DNA of 64,000 nucleotides from the NCBI RefSeq assembly GCF_004348975.1, contig NZ_SMFP01000003.1, forward strand, positions 1-64,000, written 5' to 3'. Made by a program: the position numbers and the translations under genes. Each line of letters begins with the position of its first letter. Position 1 is the first letter of the stretch. This document shows positions 52,357-61,686 of this stretch, piece after piece. Under the pieces are notes generated by a model. That model made no database searches, had not been told where the DNA came from, and was given only the letters and a program-made list of their open reading frames with translations. Source of the stretch: Antarcticimicrobium sediminis. Its GTDB lineage: Bacteria > Pseudomonadota > Alphaproteobacteria > Rhodobacterales > Rhodobacteraceae.

Positions 52357-53052
52357 ATGACCGACCCCGTGCTTTCCCTTAAAGATGCGACTTTGTCCCT
52401 GAATGGCAATGCCGGGCGGGTCGATATCCTGCATGGCATCACCCTTGATGTGCAACCGGGCGAGACATTGGGGCTGATTGGCCCCTCGGGATCGGGCAAA
52501 TCCTCGCTGTTGATGCTGATGGGCGGATTGGAACAGGCCACCGGCGGCAGCGTCATGGCACTGGGCCATGATCTCACCGCGATGGACGAGGATGCGCTGG
52601 CACGGTTTCGCCGCGACCACATGGGGGTGGTGTTTCAATCCTTTCACCTGATCCCGACCATGACCGCACTTGAGAATGTGGCGACACCGCTGGAATTGGC
52701 GGGCCATCGCGATGCCTTTGCCCGCGCCGAGGCCGAACTGGAGGCGGTGGGGCTGGCGCAGCGCGCCGGGCATTATCCCTCAGAACTGTCTGGAGGCGAA
52801 CAGCAGCGCGTGGCGCTGGCCCGCGCCGCCGCGCCGCGGCCACAGATCCTGTTGGCGGACGAACCCACCGGCAATCTCGACGAGACCAATGGCCGCGCGA
52901 TCATGGACATGCTCTTTGGCCTGCGCGACCGACACGGGGCAACGCTGGTTCTGGTCACCCATGCGCCGGATCTGGCCGCCCGCTGTGACCGGGTGATCCG
53001 TCTGCGCGACGGGCGCATCAGCGCCGATGCCGCGCGGGACGCCGCCGAATGA
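52357..53052 (+). CDS. ybbA: ABC transporter ATP-binding protein (YbbA-like)
   Basis: A 231-residue ATPase of the LolD/MacB group: Walker A GPSGSGKSS, signature LSGGEQQR, Walker B ILLADEPTGNLD, H-loop VTHAPD. ATG at 52357 with AGGA upstream; the frame is open far upstream without support. Its stop overlaps the permease start by 4 nt, so the two proteins are coupled. Known partner: the FtsX-like permease YbbP. The substrate is unknown, possibly lipids. Confidence 0.93.
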   Translation: MTDPVLSLKDATLSLNGNAGRVDILHGITLDVQPGETLGLIGPSGSGKSSLLMLMGGLEQATGGSVMALGHDLTAMDEDALARFRRDHMGVVFQSFHLIPTMTALENVATPLELAGHRDAFARAEAELEAVGLAQRAGHYPSELSGGEQQRVALARAAAPRPQILLADEPTGNLDETNGRAIMDMLFGLRDRHGATLVLVTHAPDLAARCDRVIRLRDGRISADAARDAAE

Positions 53053-55580
53053 GCCTGTCACTCGCCACCCGTTTCGCCCGGCGAGAGCTGCGCGGCGGCC
53101 TGCGGGGGTTCCGTATCTTTCTCGCCTGCCTGACCTTGGGGGTGGCTGCGATTGCCGCCGTTGGCAGCGTCCGCTCCGCGATCGAAGCCGGGCTCGCACA
53201 AGAGGGCGCCGCGCTGCTCGGGGGCGATGCCGAGATGGAGTTCACCTATCGCTTTGCCAGCGACGATGAACGCGACTGGATGGCGCAGACCGCGACGCGG
53301 GTGTCGGAAATCGTCGATTTCCGCTCCATGGCCGTTGTCCCCCACGCCGGCGGGGAAGATGAGCGCGGCCTCACCCAGGTCAAGGCGGTGGACAATGCCT
53401 ATCCGCTGACCGGCACCGTGGTGCTGGCCCCCGACATGGCGCTCGATGCCGCCCTTGTGGGGCGCGACGGCCTGCCCGGCGCGGTGATGGAGCGCGCGCT
53501 GATCGACCGGCTGGGCCTGACCCCCGGCGACCACTTTCGGCTGGGCACGCAAGACTTCGTGCTGATGGCGGCGCTGGAACGAATGCCGGACGGGGCGGCG
53601 GGGGGCTTCACCCTTGGCCCGCGCACGATCGTGGCGACTGCGGCGCTGGCGCACTCGGGTCTGTTGGGCCAAGGGACACTGTATTCCGCCAACTACCGGC
53701 TTGACCTGCCGCAAGGGGCCGATCTGCCCGCGCTGGAGGCGGCGGCCAGGGCCCGGTTCGAAGACAACGGCCTGCGCTGGCGCGATGCGCGCAACGGCGC
53801 CCCCGGCGTGGCCCGCTTCGTGGAGCGGCTGGGCGCCTTTCTGGTTCTGGTCGGGCTCTCGGGTCTGGCTGTGGGCGGTGTCGGCGTCTCGGCGGCTGTA
53901 CGCGCCTATCTGGCGGGCAAGACGCCGGTGATCGCCACCCTGCGCACGCTGGGCGCCGACCGCGCCACCATCTTTCAGACCTATTTCCTGCAAATCGGCG
54001 CGCTGGCGCTGCTCGGCATCGCGCTGGGGCTGGTGCTGGGCGGCGGGTTGCCGTTGCTGCTGGGGCCGCTGATCGGCGCGAAATTGCCGGTTCCCGCCCT
54101 CTTCACGCTCTATCCGAGACCGCTGGCCGAGGCCGCGATCTATGGCCTTTTGACCGCGCTGATCTTTACGCTCTGGCCGCTGGCACGCACGGAACAGGTG
54201 CGCGCCGCCACGCTGTTTCGCGACTCGCTCTCGGGCGCGCGGATCTGGCCGGCCCCGCGGTTTCTTGTGACCATCGCCGGCGCGCTGGCGCTGCTTGTTG
54301 CGCTGGCGGCCTGGTTCAGCGGCGCGCCACGCCTGGCGCTTTCGACAGCCGGGGGGATCGCTGTTGCGCTTCTGATGCTGGCGCTGGCCGCTGTCCTGCT
54401 GCGGTTTCTTGCCCGGCGCAGTGCCGTCTTGGCACGCGGGCACCCGGCCCTGCGCTGGGCCTTGGCCGCGATCGCCAGCCCGCGCGAGGGGGCCGGGTCG
54501 GTCGTGCTGTCACTCGGGCTCGGGCTATCCGTGCTCTCTGCCGTGGGGCAGATCGACGGCAACCTGCGCAACGCGATCTCCGGCAACCTCCCCGAGGTGG
54601 CACCGTCGTATTTCTTCGTCGATATCCAGCAATCCCAGATGCCCGGCTTTCTGGAGCGCCTGAACGGCGACCCGGCGGTCTCGCGCATCGAAAGCGCGCC
54701 GATGCTGCGCGGCGTGATCACCAAGATCAATGGTTCCCCCGCCCGCGAAGTGGCCGGGCCGCATTGGGTGCTGCGGGGCGATCGCGGCGTGACCTATGCC
54801 GCCCGCCCGGGCAGCACCACCAAGATCACTGCGGGAACCTTCTGGCCCGAAGACTATACCGGCCCGCCACAGATCAGCTTTGCGGCAGAAGAGGCCGAAG
54901 AAATGGGCCTCAAGCTGGGGGATACGATGACGGTCAACGTGCTCGGCCGCGACATCACCGCCACGATCACCAGCTTCCGCGAGGTCGATTTCTCCACCGC
55001 CGGGATGGGCTTTATCCTGACGCTGAACCCCGCCGCACTGGCCGGCGCGCCGCACAGCTTTATCGCCACCGTCTATGCACAGCCCGAGGCCGAAGCGGCG
55101 ATCCTGCGCGATCTGGCTGGCCAGTTCCCCAATATCACCGCCATTCGCGTCCGCGACGCCATCGACAGGGTAAGCGAGGTGCTGTCAGGCATCGCCGCCG
55201 CCACCTCCTGGGCGGCGGGCATCTCGCTGTTGACCGGGTTTCTGGTGCTGATCGGGGCCGCCGCCGGCGGTGTCGATGCGCGCACCTATGAAGCGGCGGT
55301 GCTGAAAACCCTTGGCGCGCCGCGCTGGCGTATCTTGCTCAGCTTTGCCTTGCGCAGTGCGCTTCTGGGCGCGGCGGCGGGGTCGGTGGCGCTGGCGGCA
55401 GGCCTCGCCGGGGCTTGGGCCGTGACCCGGCTGGTGCTGGAAACCGATTTCGCCGTAATCTGGCCCGCCGCCATCGCCATCGTTCTGGGCGGCGGGATGG
55501 CCACGTTGCTCGCCGGGCTGCTGTTTGCCTGGCGACCGCTGGCGGCGCGCCCGGCGCAGGTGCTGCGCGGTCAGGAATGA
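53049..55580 (+). CDS. ybbP: FtsX-like ABC transporter permease (YbbP-like)
   Basis: An 843-residue permease with about ten membrane segments: one near the N terminus (GFRIFLACLTLGVAAIAAVG), a large periplasmic loop, groups around residues 265-460 and 480-500, another periplasmic loop, then three C-terminal segments. FtsX-type repeats surround KTPVIATLRTLGA and EAAVLKTLGAPRWRI. It partners with the overlapping ybbA ATPase. Confidence 0.9.
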   Translation: MSLSLATRFARRELRGGLRGFRIFLACLTLGVAAIAAVGSVRSAIEAGLAQEGAALLGGDAEMEFTYRFASDDERDWMAQTATRVSEIVDFRSMAVVPHAGGEDERGLTQVKAVDNAYPLTGTVVLAPDMALDAALVGRDGLPGAVMERALIDRLGLTPGDHFRLGTQDFVLMAALERMPDGAAGGFTLGPRTIVATAALAHSGLLGQGTLYSANYRLDLPQGADLPALEAAARARFEDNGLRWRDARNGAPGVARFVERLGAFLVLVGLSGLAVGGVGVSAAVRAYLAGKTPVIATLRTLGADRATIFQTYFLQIGALALLGIALGLVLGGGLPLLLGPLIGAKLPVPALFTLYPRPLAEAAIYGLLTALIFTLWPLARTEQVRAATLFRDSLSGARIWPAPRFLVTIAGALALLVALAAWFSGAPRLALSTAGGIAVALLMLALAAVLLRFLARRSAVLARGHPALRWALAAIASPREGAGSVVLSLGLGLSVLSAVGQIDGNLRNAISGNLPEVAPSYFFVDIQQSQMPGFLERLNGDPAVSRIESAPMLRGVITKINGSPAREVAGPHWVLRGDRGVTYAARPGSTTKITAGTFWPEDYTGPPQISFAAEEAEEMGLKLGDTMTVNVLGRDITATITSFREVDFSTAGMGFILTLNPAALAGAPHSFIATVYAQPEAEAAILRDLAGQFPNITAIRVRDAIDRVSEVLSGIAAATSWAAGISLLTGFLVLIGAAAGGVDARTYEAAVLKTLGAPRWRILLSFALRSALLGAAAGSVALAAGLAGAWAVTRLVLETDFAVIWPAAIAIVLGGGMATLLAGLLFAWRPLAARPAQVLRGQE

Positions 55581-55584
55581 CCGC

Positions 55585-56031
55585 TCAGCGCCCGCAGGTG
55601 ACGGGCTGCAACAGTTTCAAAAGATCAAGGTTGTCGCAGATCAGCGCATCAAGCGTGACCTCGTCCAGCGATTCATAAAAGGCCTGCGCCGCGTCGACCA
55701 GCGCCACCCGCAACCGACAGGCCGAAACCAGCGGACAGGTGTTGTCGGTATCGGCAAAACATTCAGCCAGCGGCAAGCCGCCCTCAAGCAGGCGAAACAC
55801 CTCGCCAATGCGGATCGTTTCCGCTGGCATCGCCAGACTCATGCCGCCATTGCGACCACGTTGCGTTCGCAGATAGCGGAGCTGGCCAAGCTGGTTGATG
55901 ACCTGCGCAAGGTGGTTTTCCGACACGTTGCAGCTTTCGGCGATTTCCGCCTTTGTCACCAACCGCTCTGGATGCGTGGCACAATACATCAGCAGTCGAA
56001 TGGCAATATTGGTCCGTTTGGTAATGCGCAC
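55585..56031 (-). CDS. nsrR: Rrf2-family regulator, NsrR-like
   Basis: A 148-residue Rrf2 protein. Winged helix MRITKRTNIAIRLLMYCATH with the recognition region VSENHLAQVINQLGQL and the wing RTQRGRNGGMSLA. Three cysteines, Cys91, Cys99 and Cys105 (C-x7-C-x5-C), fit an NsrR iron-sulfur cluster. Known: NsrR represses nitric-oxide defence genes until NO destroys its cluster. The divergent gene has an FNR/Dnr-type site in the shared promoter region. IscR or RirA identity is less likely from the cysteine spacing. Confidence 0.85.
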   Translation of the reverse strand: MRITKRTNIAIRLLMYCATHPERLVTKAEIAESCNVSENHLAQVINQLGQLRYLRTQRGRNGGMSLAMPAETIRIGEVFRLLEGGLPLAECFADTDNTCPLVSACRLRVALVDAAQAFYESLDEVTLDALICDNLDLLKLLQPVTCGR

Positions 56032-56088
56032 GTGCGTTCCCCTCTCGCAATCCCTGAATGTTTATTGCACCTTTTGGAAAAAAGCGGT

Positions 56089-56102
56089 TTGACATACATC
56101 AA
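56089..56102 (+). promoter_or_regulatory. FNR/Dnr-type site between nsrR and the cyclotransferase gene
   Basis: TTGAC-ATAC-ATCAA differs by one base from the FNR/FnrL/Dnr consensus TTGAT-N4-ATCAA. It lies 34 bp before the plus-strand start and about 60 bp before nsrR on the other side. Inferred: oxygen- or NO-responsive control. Confidence 0.6.
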
Positions 56103-56135
56103 TCCCCAAATCGTATCAGAGCGGAGCGCGCGCCG

Positions 56136-56705
56136 ATGGCAGACCCCTATTTCTTTGGCTATGGCAGCCTGGTGAATTCCGCCACCCACGATTTTTCAGA
56201 CCCGCGCCCGGCGCGACTGGCCGGCTGGCGGCGGGCCTGGCGGCACACCGATCTGCGCGAGGTGGCATTTCTGACCGCAATCCCGGACCCTGAGACCGAA
56301 ATCGAAGGCATGATCGCCCATGTACCCGGCGGTGACTGGGACAAGCTGGACGCACGCGAATGGGCCTATGACCGGGTGCCCGCGACCGAGAACGTCACGC
56401 ATTTCGTGCGCCAGGAGATCGAGATCGCGGTCTATGCCGTGCCCGAGCACCGCCATCAGCACCCGAGCCAAGCCTTTCCGATCCTGTTGAGCTATCTCGA
56501 TGTGGTGGTGCAGGGCTATCTGCGCGAATTCGGGCCGGACGGCGCCGACCGTTTCTTTGCCACCACCGACGGCTGGGATGCGCCGATCCTCAACGACCGG
56601 GCCGCACCGCGCTATCCGCGCCACCAAAGCCTCAGCCCTGAGGAGACCGCATTTGTTGACGGTCGGCTCAAGGCCATGAGTGCCAGCGTCGTCAACGGGG
56701 GCTAA
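56136..56705 (+). CDS. Gamma-glutamylcyclotransferase-like protein
   Basis: A 189-residue protein of the GGCT/AIG2-like fold. The signature YFFGYGSLVNSATH is at the N terminus, and EIEGMIAHVPGGDWDKLDAREW follows in two parts, with the glutamate of the cyclotransferase site likely in that stretch. Known: such enzymes release 5-oxoproline from gamma-glutamyl peptides; many bacterial members are uncharacterised. It is divergent from the NsrR-like gene and probably under an FNR/Dnr site. Confidence 0.8.
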   Translation: MADPYFFGYGSLVNSATHDFSDPRPARLAGWRRAWRHTDLREVAFLTAIPDPETEIEGMIAHVPGGDWDKLDAREWAYDRVPATENVTHFVRQEIEIAVYAVPEHRHQHPSQAFPILLSYLDVVVQGYLREFGPDGADRFFATTDGWDAPILNDRAAPRYPRHQSLSPEETAFVDGRLKAMSASVVNGG

Positions 56706-56719
56706 GCAGCCCCCGCCAG

Positions 56720-56740
56720 CTTCCTCTTACTGGAAATATC
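56720..56740 (-). repeat. Decayed copy of the GTATTTGGACCAAGAAG repeat
   Basis: On the minus strand it reads GATATTTCCAGTAAGAGGAAG, about two thirds identical to the consensus, flanked by CCGCCGGAGGC as in other copies. Intergenic, between the convergent cyclotransferase and gltX genes. Confidence 0.4.
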
Positions 56741-56813
56741 CCCGCCGGAGGCACCGGCCTGCGACGCAGCGCCAGCCCTTGGCCAACCCTGCGCCAGCCT
56801 TGGCCGGGCGCGG

Positions 56814-58139
56814 TCACCCGCGCGCGCGCACCTTTTGCAGCAGCGGCAGCAGCGTGGCCATTTCCGGCCCGCGCTCCATCCCCGTCAGCGCCTTGCGCAG
56901 CGGCATGAACAGACCTTTGCCCTTGCGCCCGGTCGCCTCTTTCACAGCGGCGGTCCATGCGCCCCAGGTCGTGCCGTCGAACGGGCCTTCGGGCAGCAGC
57001 GTCATCGCCTGCGCAATGAAGTCCTTGTCCTCGTCGGCGATCAATGGCTCGGCCCCATCCCGGCACAGGCTCCACCAGCCGCCAAGGTCGTTCAGCGTGG
57101 TGATGTTATCGCGCGCCATCAACCAGAACGACTCGGCCAGATCCGCCGGCACGCCCAGCGCATCGACCTCTGCCCGCACGGTGTCCAGCGGCAGCGACTG
57201 CAGATGGTGGGCGGTCAGCGGGAACAGGTCATTGACGTCGAACTTGGTCGGCGCCGCGCCAAAGCGCGAGATATCAAAACCTTCGATCAGCTCGTCCATG
57301 TTGCTGCGCAGCTCTACCGGATCCGCCGAACCCAACCGCGCCATCAGGCTGAGCAGCGCCATCGGCTTGACGCCCTGCGCCCGCAGATCGCGCAGGCTAA
57401 GCGTACCAAGCCGTTTCGACAGCGCCTCGCCCTGCGGGCCGGTCAACAACGAATGGTGCGCGAACTCCAGCGGCGCGCCGCCCAAGGTCCGGATGATCTG
57501 GATCTGGGTGGCGGTATTGGTCACATGGTCAGCGCCGCGCACGATATTCGTCACGCCCATTTCCATGTCGTCCACCACCGACGCCAAAGTATACAGGATC
57601 TGCCCGTCGCCGCGGATCAGAACCGGGTCGGAAACCGAGGCCGCGTCGATCGAAATCGGGCCAAGGATACCGTCCGTCCACTCGATCCGTTCCCGGTCGA
57701 GCTTGAAGCGCCAGACGCCGTTGCCACGCTCGGCCCGCAGCGCGGTCTTTTCCTCGTCCGACAGATCAAGCGCGGCGCGGTCATAGACCGGCGGCTTGCC
57801 CATGTTCAGCTGCTTCTTGCGCTTGAGGTCCAGTTCGGTCGGGGTCTCGAACGCCTCATAAAAGCGGCCCATCTCGCGCAGTTTGTCGGCCGCCTCGTGA
57901 TAGCGATCCAGCCGTTTGGACTGATATTCCATCCGGTCCCAGGTGATTCCCAGCCATTCCAGATCTTCCTGGATGCCGTCGATGTATTCCTGTTTCGACC
58001 GTTCCTGATCGGTATCGTCGATCCGCAGGATGAACGTGCCGCCCGCCTTGCGGGCGATCATGTAGTTCATCAGCGCGGTGCGCAGGTTTCCGACATGGAT
58101 ATAGCCGGTGGGCGACGGGGCGAAACGGGTGATGGTCAT
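56814..58139 (-). CDS. gltX: Glutamyl-tRNA synthetase
   Basis: A 441-residue class I synthetase. HIGH-type motif RFAPSPTGYIHVGNLRTAL, LRIDDTDQERS, and a KMSKS-type ALSKRLGTLSLRDL. The length (441) and the ALSKRLG variant resemble the second GltX type of alphaproteobacteria, which often coexists with a longer copy; whether it charges tRNA-Glu, tRNA-Gln or both cannot be told here. ATG at 58139 has AGGAG upstream. Confidence 0.95.
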   Translation of the reverse strand: MTITRFAPSPTGYIHVGNLRTALMNYMIARKAGGTFILRIDDTDQERSKQEYIDGIQEDLEWLGITWDRMEYQSKRLDRYHEAADKLREMGRFYEAFETPTELDLKRKKQLNMGKPPVYDRAALDLSDEEKTALRAERGNGVWRFKLDRERIEWTDGILGPISIDAASVSDPVLIRGDGQILYTLASVVDDMEMGVTNIVRGADHVTNTATQIQIIRTLGGAPLEFAHHSLLTGPQGEALSKRLGTLSLRDLRAQGVKPMALLSLMARLGSADPVELRSNMDELIEGFDISRFGAAPTKFDVNDLFPLTAHHLQSLPLDTVRAEVDALGVPADLAESFWLMARDNITTLNDLGGWWSLCRDGAEPLIADEDKDFIAQAMTLLPEGPFDGTTWGAWTAAVKEATGRKGKGLFMPLRKALTGMERGPEMATLLPLLQKVRARG

Positions 58140-58334
58140 GGGGGTACTCCTGTTGTCGGCCATGTGTCACACGGACCGGGAAATGTCCAGTTGTCAGCAT
58201 GCCGCCCCCCGTCTTTGCGCCCGTCTTTGCGCCGCGCCGTGATCGCCCCTCCAGATCAAATAATTGCGATTTGCACGCGCCGAATGCGCCGGATGCCCTA
58301 TGTTTCCTGCAAGAGTTCAACAAGGAGCAAGACC

Positions 58335-59267
58335 ATGACGATCAGACTGACGCGCCGCGCCGCCCTGACCGGGGCTGCCGCCCTTCCCCTGGCCATGAGT
58401 GCCGCCCGCCCTGCCTTGGCAGAGGCCCACGCAGGCAAGCCCGCGCTGCCGCACGCCCGCGCCTTTTCGCTGGGCGAGATGTCGGTGACCACCCTGCTTG
58501 ACGGCAGCCTGCCGCGCGACGGCGCCAAGGCGATTTTTGGCGGCGGGGCCAGCGAAGAGGAATTCGCCGAGGTTTCGGCACAGAACTTCATCTCGCCCGA
58601 TACCGCGCAGTTCTATTTCACCCCGTCTCTGGTCGAGGTCGGCGGGCAGAAGATCCTGTTCGACACCGGGTTGGGACAGGGCGGTATTGCACAGGCCCTG
58701 GCCGAGGCAGGCACCACCCCCGATCAGATCGACGTGGTGGTGCTGACCCATATGCATCCCGACCATATCGGTGGCATGATGACAGAGGGCGCGCCGACCT
58801 TTGCCAATGCGCGCTATGTCACCGGACGGGTCGAATATGATTTCTGGTCCAAGATGGATGCGGGCAATCGGGTCGGTGATCTGGTGGCTAAGAACGTGAC
58901 GCCACTGGCGGAAAAGATGACCTTTATCGAGGACGGGGCCGAGGTGGTGCCGGGCATCACCGCGCTGGCCAGCTTCGGCCATACACCGGGGCATCTGTCG
59001 TTCCATCTCGACAGCGCCGGCAAGCGGCTGGTGCTGGCTGCCGATCTGGCCAACCACTATGTCTGGTCCTTCGCCCATCCCGAATGGGAGGTGCAATTCG
59101 ACATGGACAAGGCCGCCGCCACCGCCGCGCGCCGCAAGGTGCTGGGTATGCTGGCGGCCGACCGGGTGGCGATGATCGGCTATCACATGCCCTTCCCGGC
59201 CACCGGCTTCGTCGAGACACGCGGAGATGGGTTCCGGTTCGTGCCAGTCAGCTATCAGATGATGTAA
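58335..59267 (+). CDS. Tat-exported metallo-beta-lactamase-fold hydrolase
   Basis: A 310-residue protein with a twin-arginine signal (RLTRRAALTGAAALPLAMSA). Metal ligands: HMHPDH in VVLTHMHPDHIGGM, His in SFGHTPGHLSFH, Asp in LAADLAN and a final His in GYHMPFP. Known: periplasmic relatives include lactonases and quorum quenchers as well as many uncharacterised hydrolases. AAGGAG precedes the ATG. The substrate is unknown. Confidence 0.88.
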   Translation: MTIRLTRRAALTGAAALPLAMSAARPALAEAHAGKPALPHARAFSLGEMSVTTLLDGSLPRDGAKAIFGGGASEEEFAEVSAQNFISPDTAQFYFTPSLVEVGGQKILFDTGLGQGGIAQALAEAGTTPDQIDVVVLTHMHPDHIGGMMTEGAPTFANARYVTGRVEYDFWSKMDAGNRVGDLVAKNVTPLAEKMTFIEDGAEVVPGITALASFGHTPGHLSFHLDSAGKRLVLAADLANHYVWSFAHPEWEVQFDMDKAAATAARRKVLGMLAADRVAMIGYHMPFPATGFVETRGDGFRFVPVSYQMM

Positions 59268-59273
59268 AGGCGA

Positions 59274-59310
59274 GGCGTCCCCGTCCGACGTCAACGCCGG
59301 GCGGGGCGTC
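59274..59310. terminator. Imperfect hairpin between convergent genes
   Basis: A GC-rich stem with one bulge and G-U pairs forms between GGCGTCCCCGTCCG and CGGGCGGGGCGTC. It lies between the convergent hydrolase and DadA-like genes and may terminate either. Confidence 0.35.
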
Positions 59311-59316
59311 TGTCTC

Positions 59317-60648
59317 TCAAAACCCCTTGTCGAGATAGACCCGGCTGCCGTCGCTGAAGCGCGACAGGCGGAAGGCCTGCGGGTCCACCACCGGCGCACT
59401 TCCAGTGACCAAATCGGCCATCAAACGCCCCGCCGCCGGCCCGATGCCAAAGCCATGGCCGGAAAATCCGGTCGCGATATGCAGCCCCGGCAGATCCTCC
59501 ACCCCGGAAATCACCGGCACCGCATCGGGGGTCACGTCGATCATGCCGCTCCAGCTTTGCAGCCTTTCGGCCCCTTGCAGGATCGGAAAGGCCTGTTGCG
59601 CCTCGCCCCAGCATTGCCGCAGCACCCGCTCGGACGGAGTCGGATCAAGGATGCGGCAGGTCTCGAACGGGGTGATATCCTCGGGCCGCCAGTGGCGCGG
59701 CTGGCGCGCCTCCTCGCTCCAGCGCCCGGACAGGCGGAATTTCAGGCTCGACCATTCGTGAAACAGTGCCGGCAGGAAAGCGCGGGCAAGGCGAAAGCTG
59801 TCGGGCACGAAATCAACGGTATTCTCGGTGCCCGAGGCCACGGTGTAGCCCCCATCGGCGCGTTTGCGCAGGGCAAAGCCCCCCGCCCAGACCGAGGCCT
59901 CCGGCCCGCCCTCGACCGGAGAGGTGCGCATGACGGTGTTCAACACCTTGAGCTGCGGCAGTTGCACCCCGGAATTGCCGGCAAACAACCGCGACCACGC
60001 CCCGCCCGCCAGCACCACCGCATCGCAGCCCACCCTGCCCTTTTCCGTGACCACGCCCGTCACCCGCCCCGCTGCGACGTCAAGGCTGCGCACCGCGCAT
60101 CCGGTCATCACCACCGCCCCGGCCTCGCGCGCTGCTTCGGCGACGGCAGGCGCGGCCCATTGCGGTTCGGCCCGGCCATCGCGCGGGGTATAAAGCGCGC
60201 CTTTCAGATCCATTCGGTGCCCCGGCAACAGCGCGTCCAGATCCGCGCCGGACACCATCTTGCTCTCGACCTGATAGGGGGTCAGGTGCTCGGCCCAACG
60301 GGCGTGTTCGGCATAGGTTTTCTCGCTGTCGGCGGTGAACAGGATGCCGGCGCGGCGATACCCTGTCTTGCGCCCGGTGCGCACGTCCAGCCCCTCCCAA
60401 AGGCGCAGCGCCTCGATCATCAGCGGGATCTCACGCGGGTCGCGCATCGACAATCGCACCCAGCCCCAGTTGCGGCTGGACTGTTCGCCGCCGATCACGC
60501 CCTTTTCACACAGCAAGACGGACAAGCCGCGCTCGGCCAGTTCCAGCGCAGTCGAGGTGCCGACGATGCCGCCCCCGATCACCACCACATCGGCGCGATC
60601 AGGAAGCTGCAGGTCAGAAGAAACGGGGGTGAGTTGGGGTCCGGGCAT
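59317..60648 (-). CDS. FAD-dependent oxidoreductase (DadA/DAO family)
   Basis: A 443-residue flavoprotein. FAD-binding VVVIGGGIVGTSTALELAE near residue 20, then SSRNWGWVR, and a C-terminal second nucleotide contact ATGFSGHGFGIGPAAGRLMA. Known family: D-amino-acid dehydrogenases, sarcosine and glycine oxidases. Substrate not predictable. No good ribosome site is visible before 60648. It lies about 60 bp upstream of the transporter's end on the same strand. Confidence 0.9.
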   Translation of the reverse strand: MPGPQLTPVSSDLQLPDRADVVVIGGGIVGTSTALELAERGLSVLLCEKGVIGGEQSSRNWGWVRLSMRDPREIPLMIEALRLWEGLDVRTGRKTGYRRAGILFTADSEKTYAEHARWAEHLTPYQVESKMVSGADLDALLPGHRMDLKGALYTPRDGRAEPQWAAPAVAEAAREAGAVVMTGCAVRSLDVAAGRVTGVVTEKGRVGCDAVVLAGGAWSRLFAGNSGVQLPQLKVLNTVMRTSPVEGGPEASVWAGGFALRKRADGGYTVASGTENTVDFVPDSFRLARAFLPALFHEWSSLKFRLSGRWSEEARQPRHWRPEDITPFETCRILDPTPSERVLRQCWGEAQQAFPILQGAERLQSWSGMIDVTPDAVPVISGVEDLPGLHIATGFSGHGFGIGPAAGRLMADLVTGSAPVVDPQAFRLSRFSDGSRVYLDKGF

Positions 60649-60711
60649 GGCGTGACTATAGCCAAGCCATCGCCACGCGCATCCCCTTTTTGCCCGGGTT
60701 CAGGGGCCCCC

Positions 60712-61644
60712 TCAGGGGGTCGGGCCGGGGGCCGCGACGGCGACTGTCTTCGACTGTCTCGGCTGCACCAAGGACAGGCCCAGCGCCATCACCGCCAGCG
60801 CCGCCCAGACCCAAAGCGAATAGCGCTCGCCCAGCACGACCATACCCAGCAGAACCCCGGTGCCCGTCACCACATACCCCACCTGTGCGGCAAACACCGG
60901 CCCAGCCTGCCCGATCAACCAGATATAGCCCGCATAGGCCACCAGATGCAGCACGGTGATGCCAAGCACGGCCAGTTCCGGCGGGCCAAAGGCGGTGATG
61001 TCAAACCAACTCTGCGTTGCCAGCATCGCCGGCGTCAGCAACCCCAGCGCGCCCCAACTGAGCCCACAGAGCATTGCGAACGGCCCCAGATCGCGCATAT
61101 CCGATTTGGCAATGACGATATTCTCGCCGGAATAGGACAGTGCCACCGCCAGCGGCGCGAGGATCCAAAGCGCCTTGGCCGGGTCCGGCAGGCTGCTGCC
61201 CGGAAGCACGATCAGCGCCACGCCCACCACCCCCAGCAAAAGCCCGAGGATGCGGCGAAGCGAGGGGCTCTCCAACCGCAGCGGCCAGGCCAGCAGCAGG
61301 GTGACCATCGGCACCAACGACAGCATCATCATCATGATGCCAACCGGCAGATGCGCGTAGGCGGTATAGGACAGGCTGTTGGGTAAGGCGGTTCCGAGCA
61401 GACCACAGGTCAGGTAAAACCGCACATGCCGCGCGCTCAGCGGCAGCCGCCGCCCGCGTACTGCCAGCGTCAAGCTCAGGATCAGAGCGGCAAGCAGGGT
61501 GTTCCAGAATGTGATCCCCACCGCACTATGTCCGGTGGAAACCGCCAGCTTCGACAGCGGCCCGGTCGCCCCCCAGCACAGCCCGATGCCCAGAACCGTC
61601 AGCCAGAGCCGCGAGGTCGAGGATGCTGCGATCAGGGCTGTCAC
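60712..61644 (-). CDS. EamA/DMT family transporter
   Basis: A 310-residue membrane protein with ten predicted segments in two EamA repeats (WLTVLGIGLCWGATGPLSKL near the start, SYSGENIVIAKS mid-way). Known: drug/metabolite exporters, often for amino acids. GTG at 61644 is chosen because AGGAG lies about ten bases upstream; the frame extends six codons further to a TTG. It precedes the DadA-like gene by 63 bp on the same strand, so amino-acid-related export plus oxidation is possible. Confidence 0.88.
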   Translation of the reverse strand: MTALIAASSTSRLWLTVLGIGLCWGATGPLSKLAVSTGHSAVGITFWNTLLAALILSLTLAVRGRRLPLSARHVRFYLTCGLLGTALPNSLSYTAYAHLPVGIMMMMLSLVPMVTLLLAWPLRLESPSLRRILGLLLGVVGVALIVLPGSSLPDPAKALWILAPLAVALSYSGENIVIAKSDMRDLGPFAMLCGLSWGALGLLTPAMLATQSWFDITAFGPPELAVLGITVLHLVAYAGYIWLIGQAGPVFAAQVGYVVTGTGVLLGMVVLGERYSLWVWAALAVMALGLSLVQPRQSKTVAVAAPGPTP

Positions 61645-61686
61645 GGGGCAAACTCTCCTCAATCGGCAAAGATGGCCCGCAGGCCC

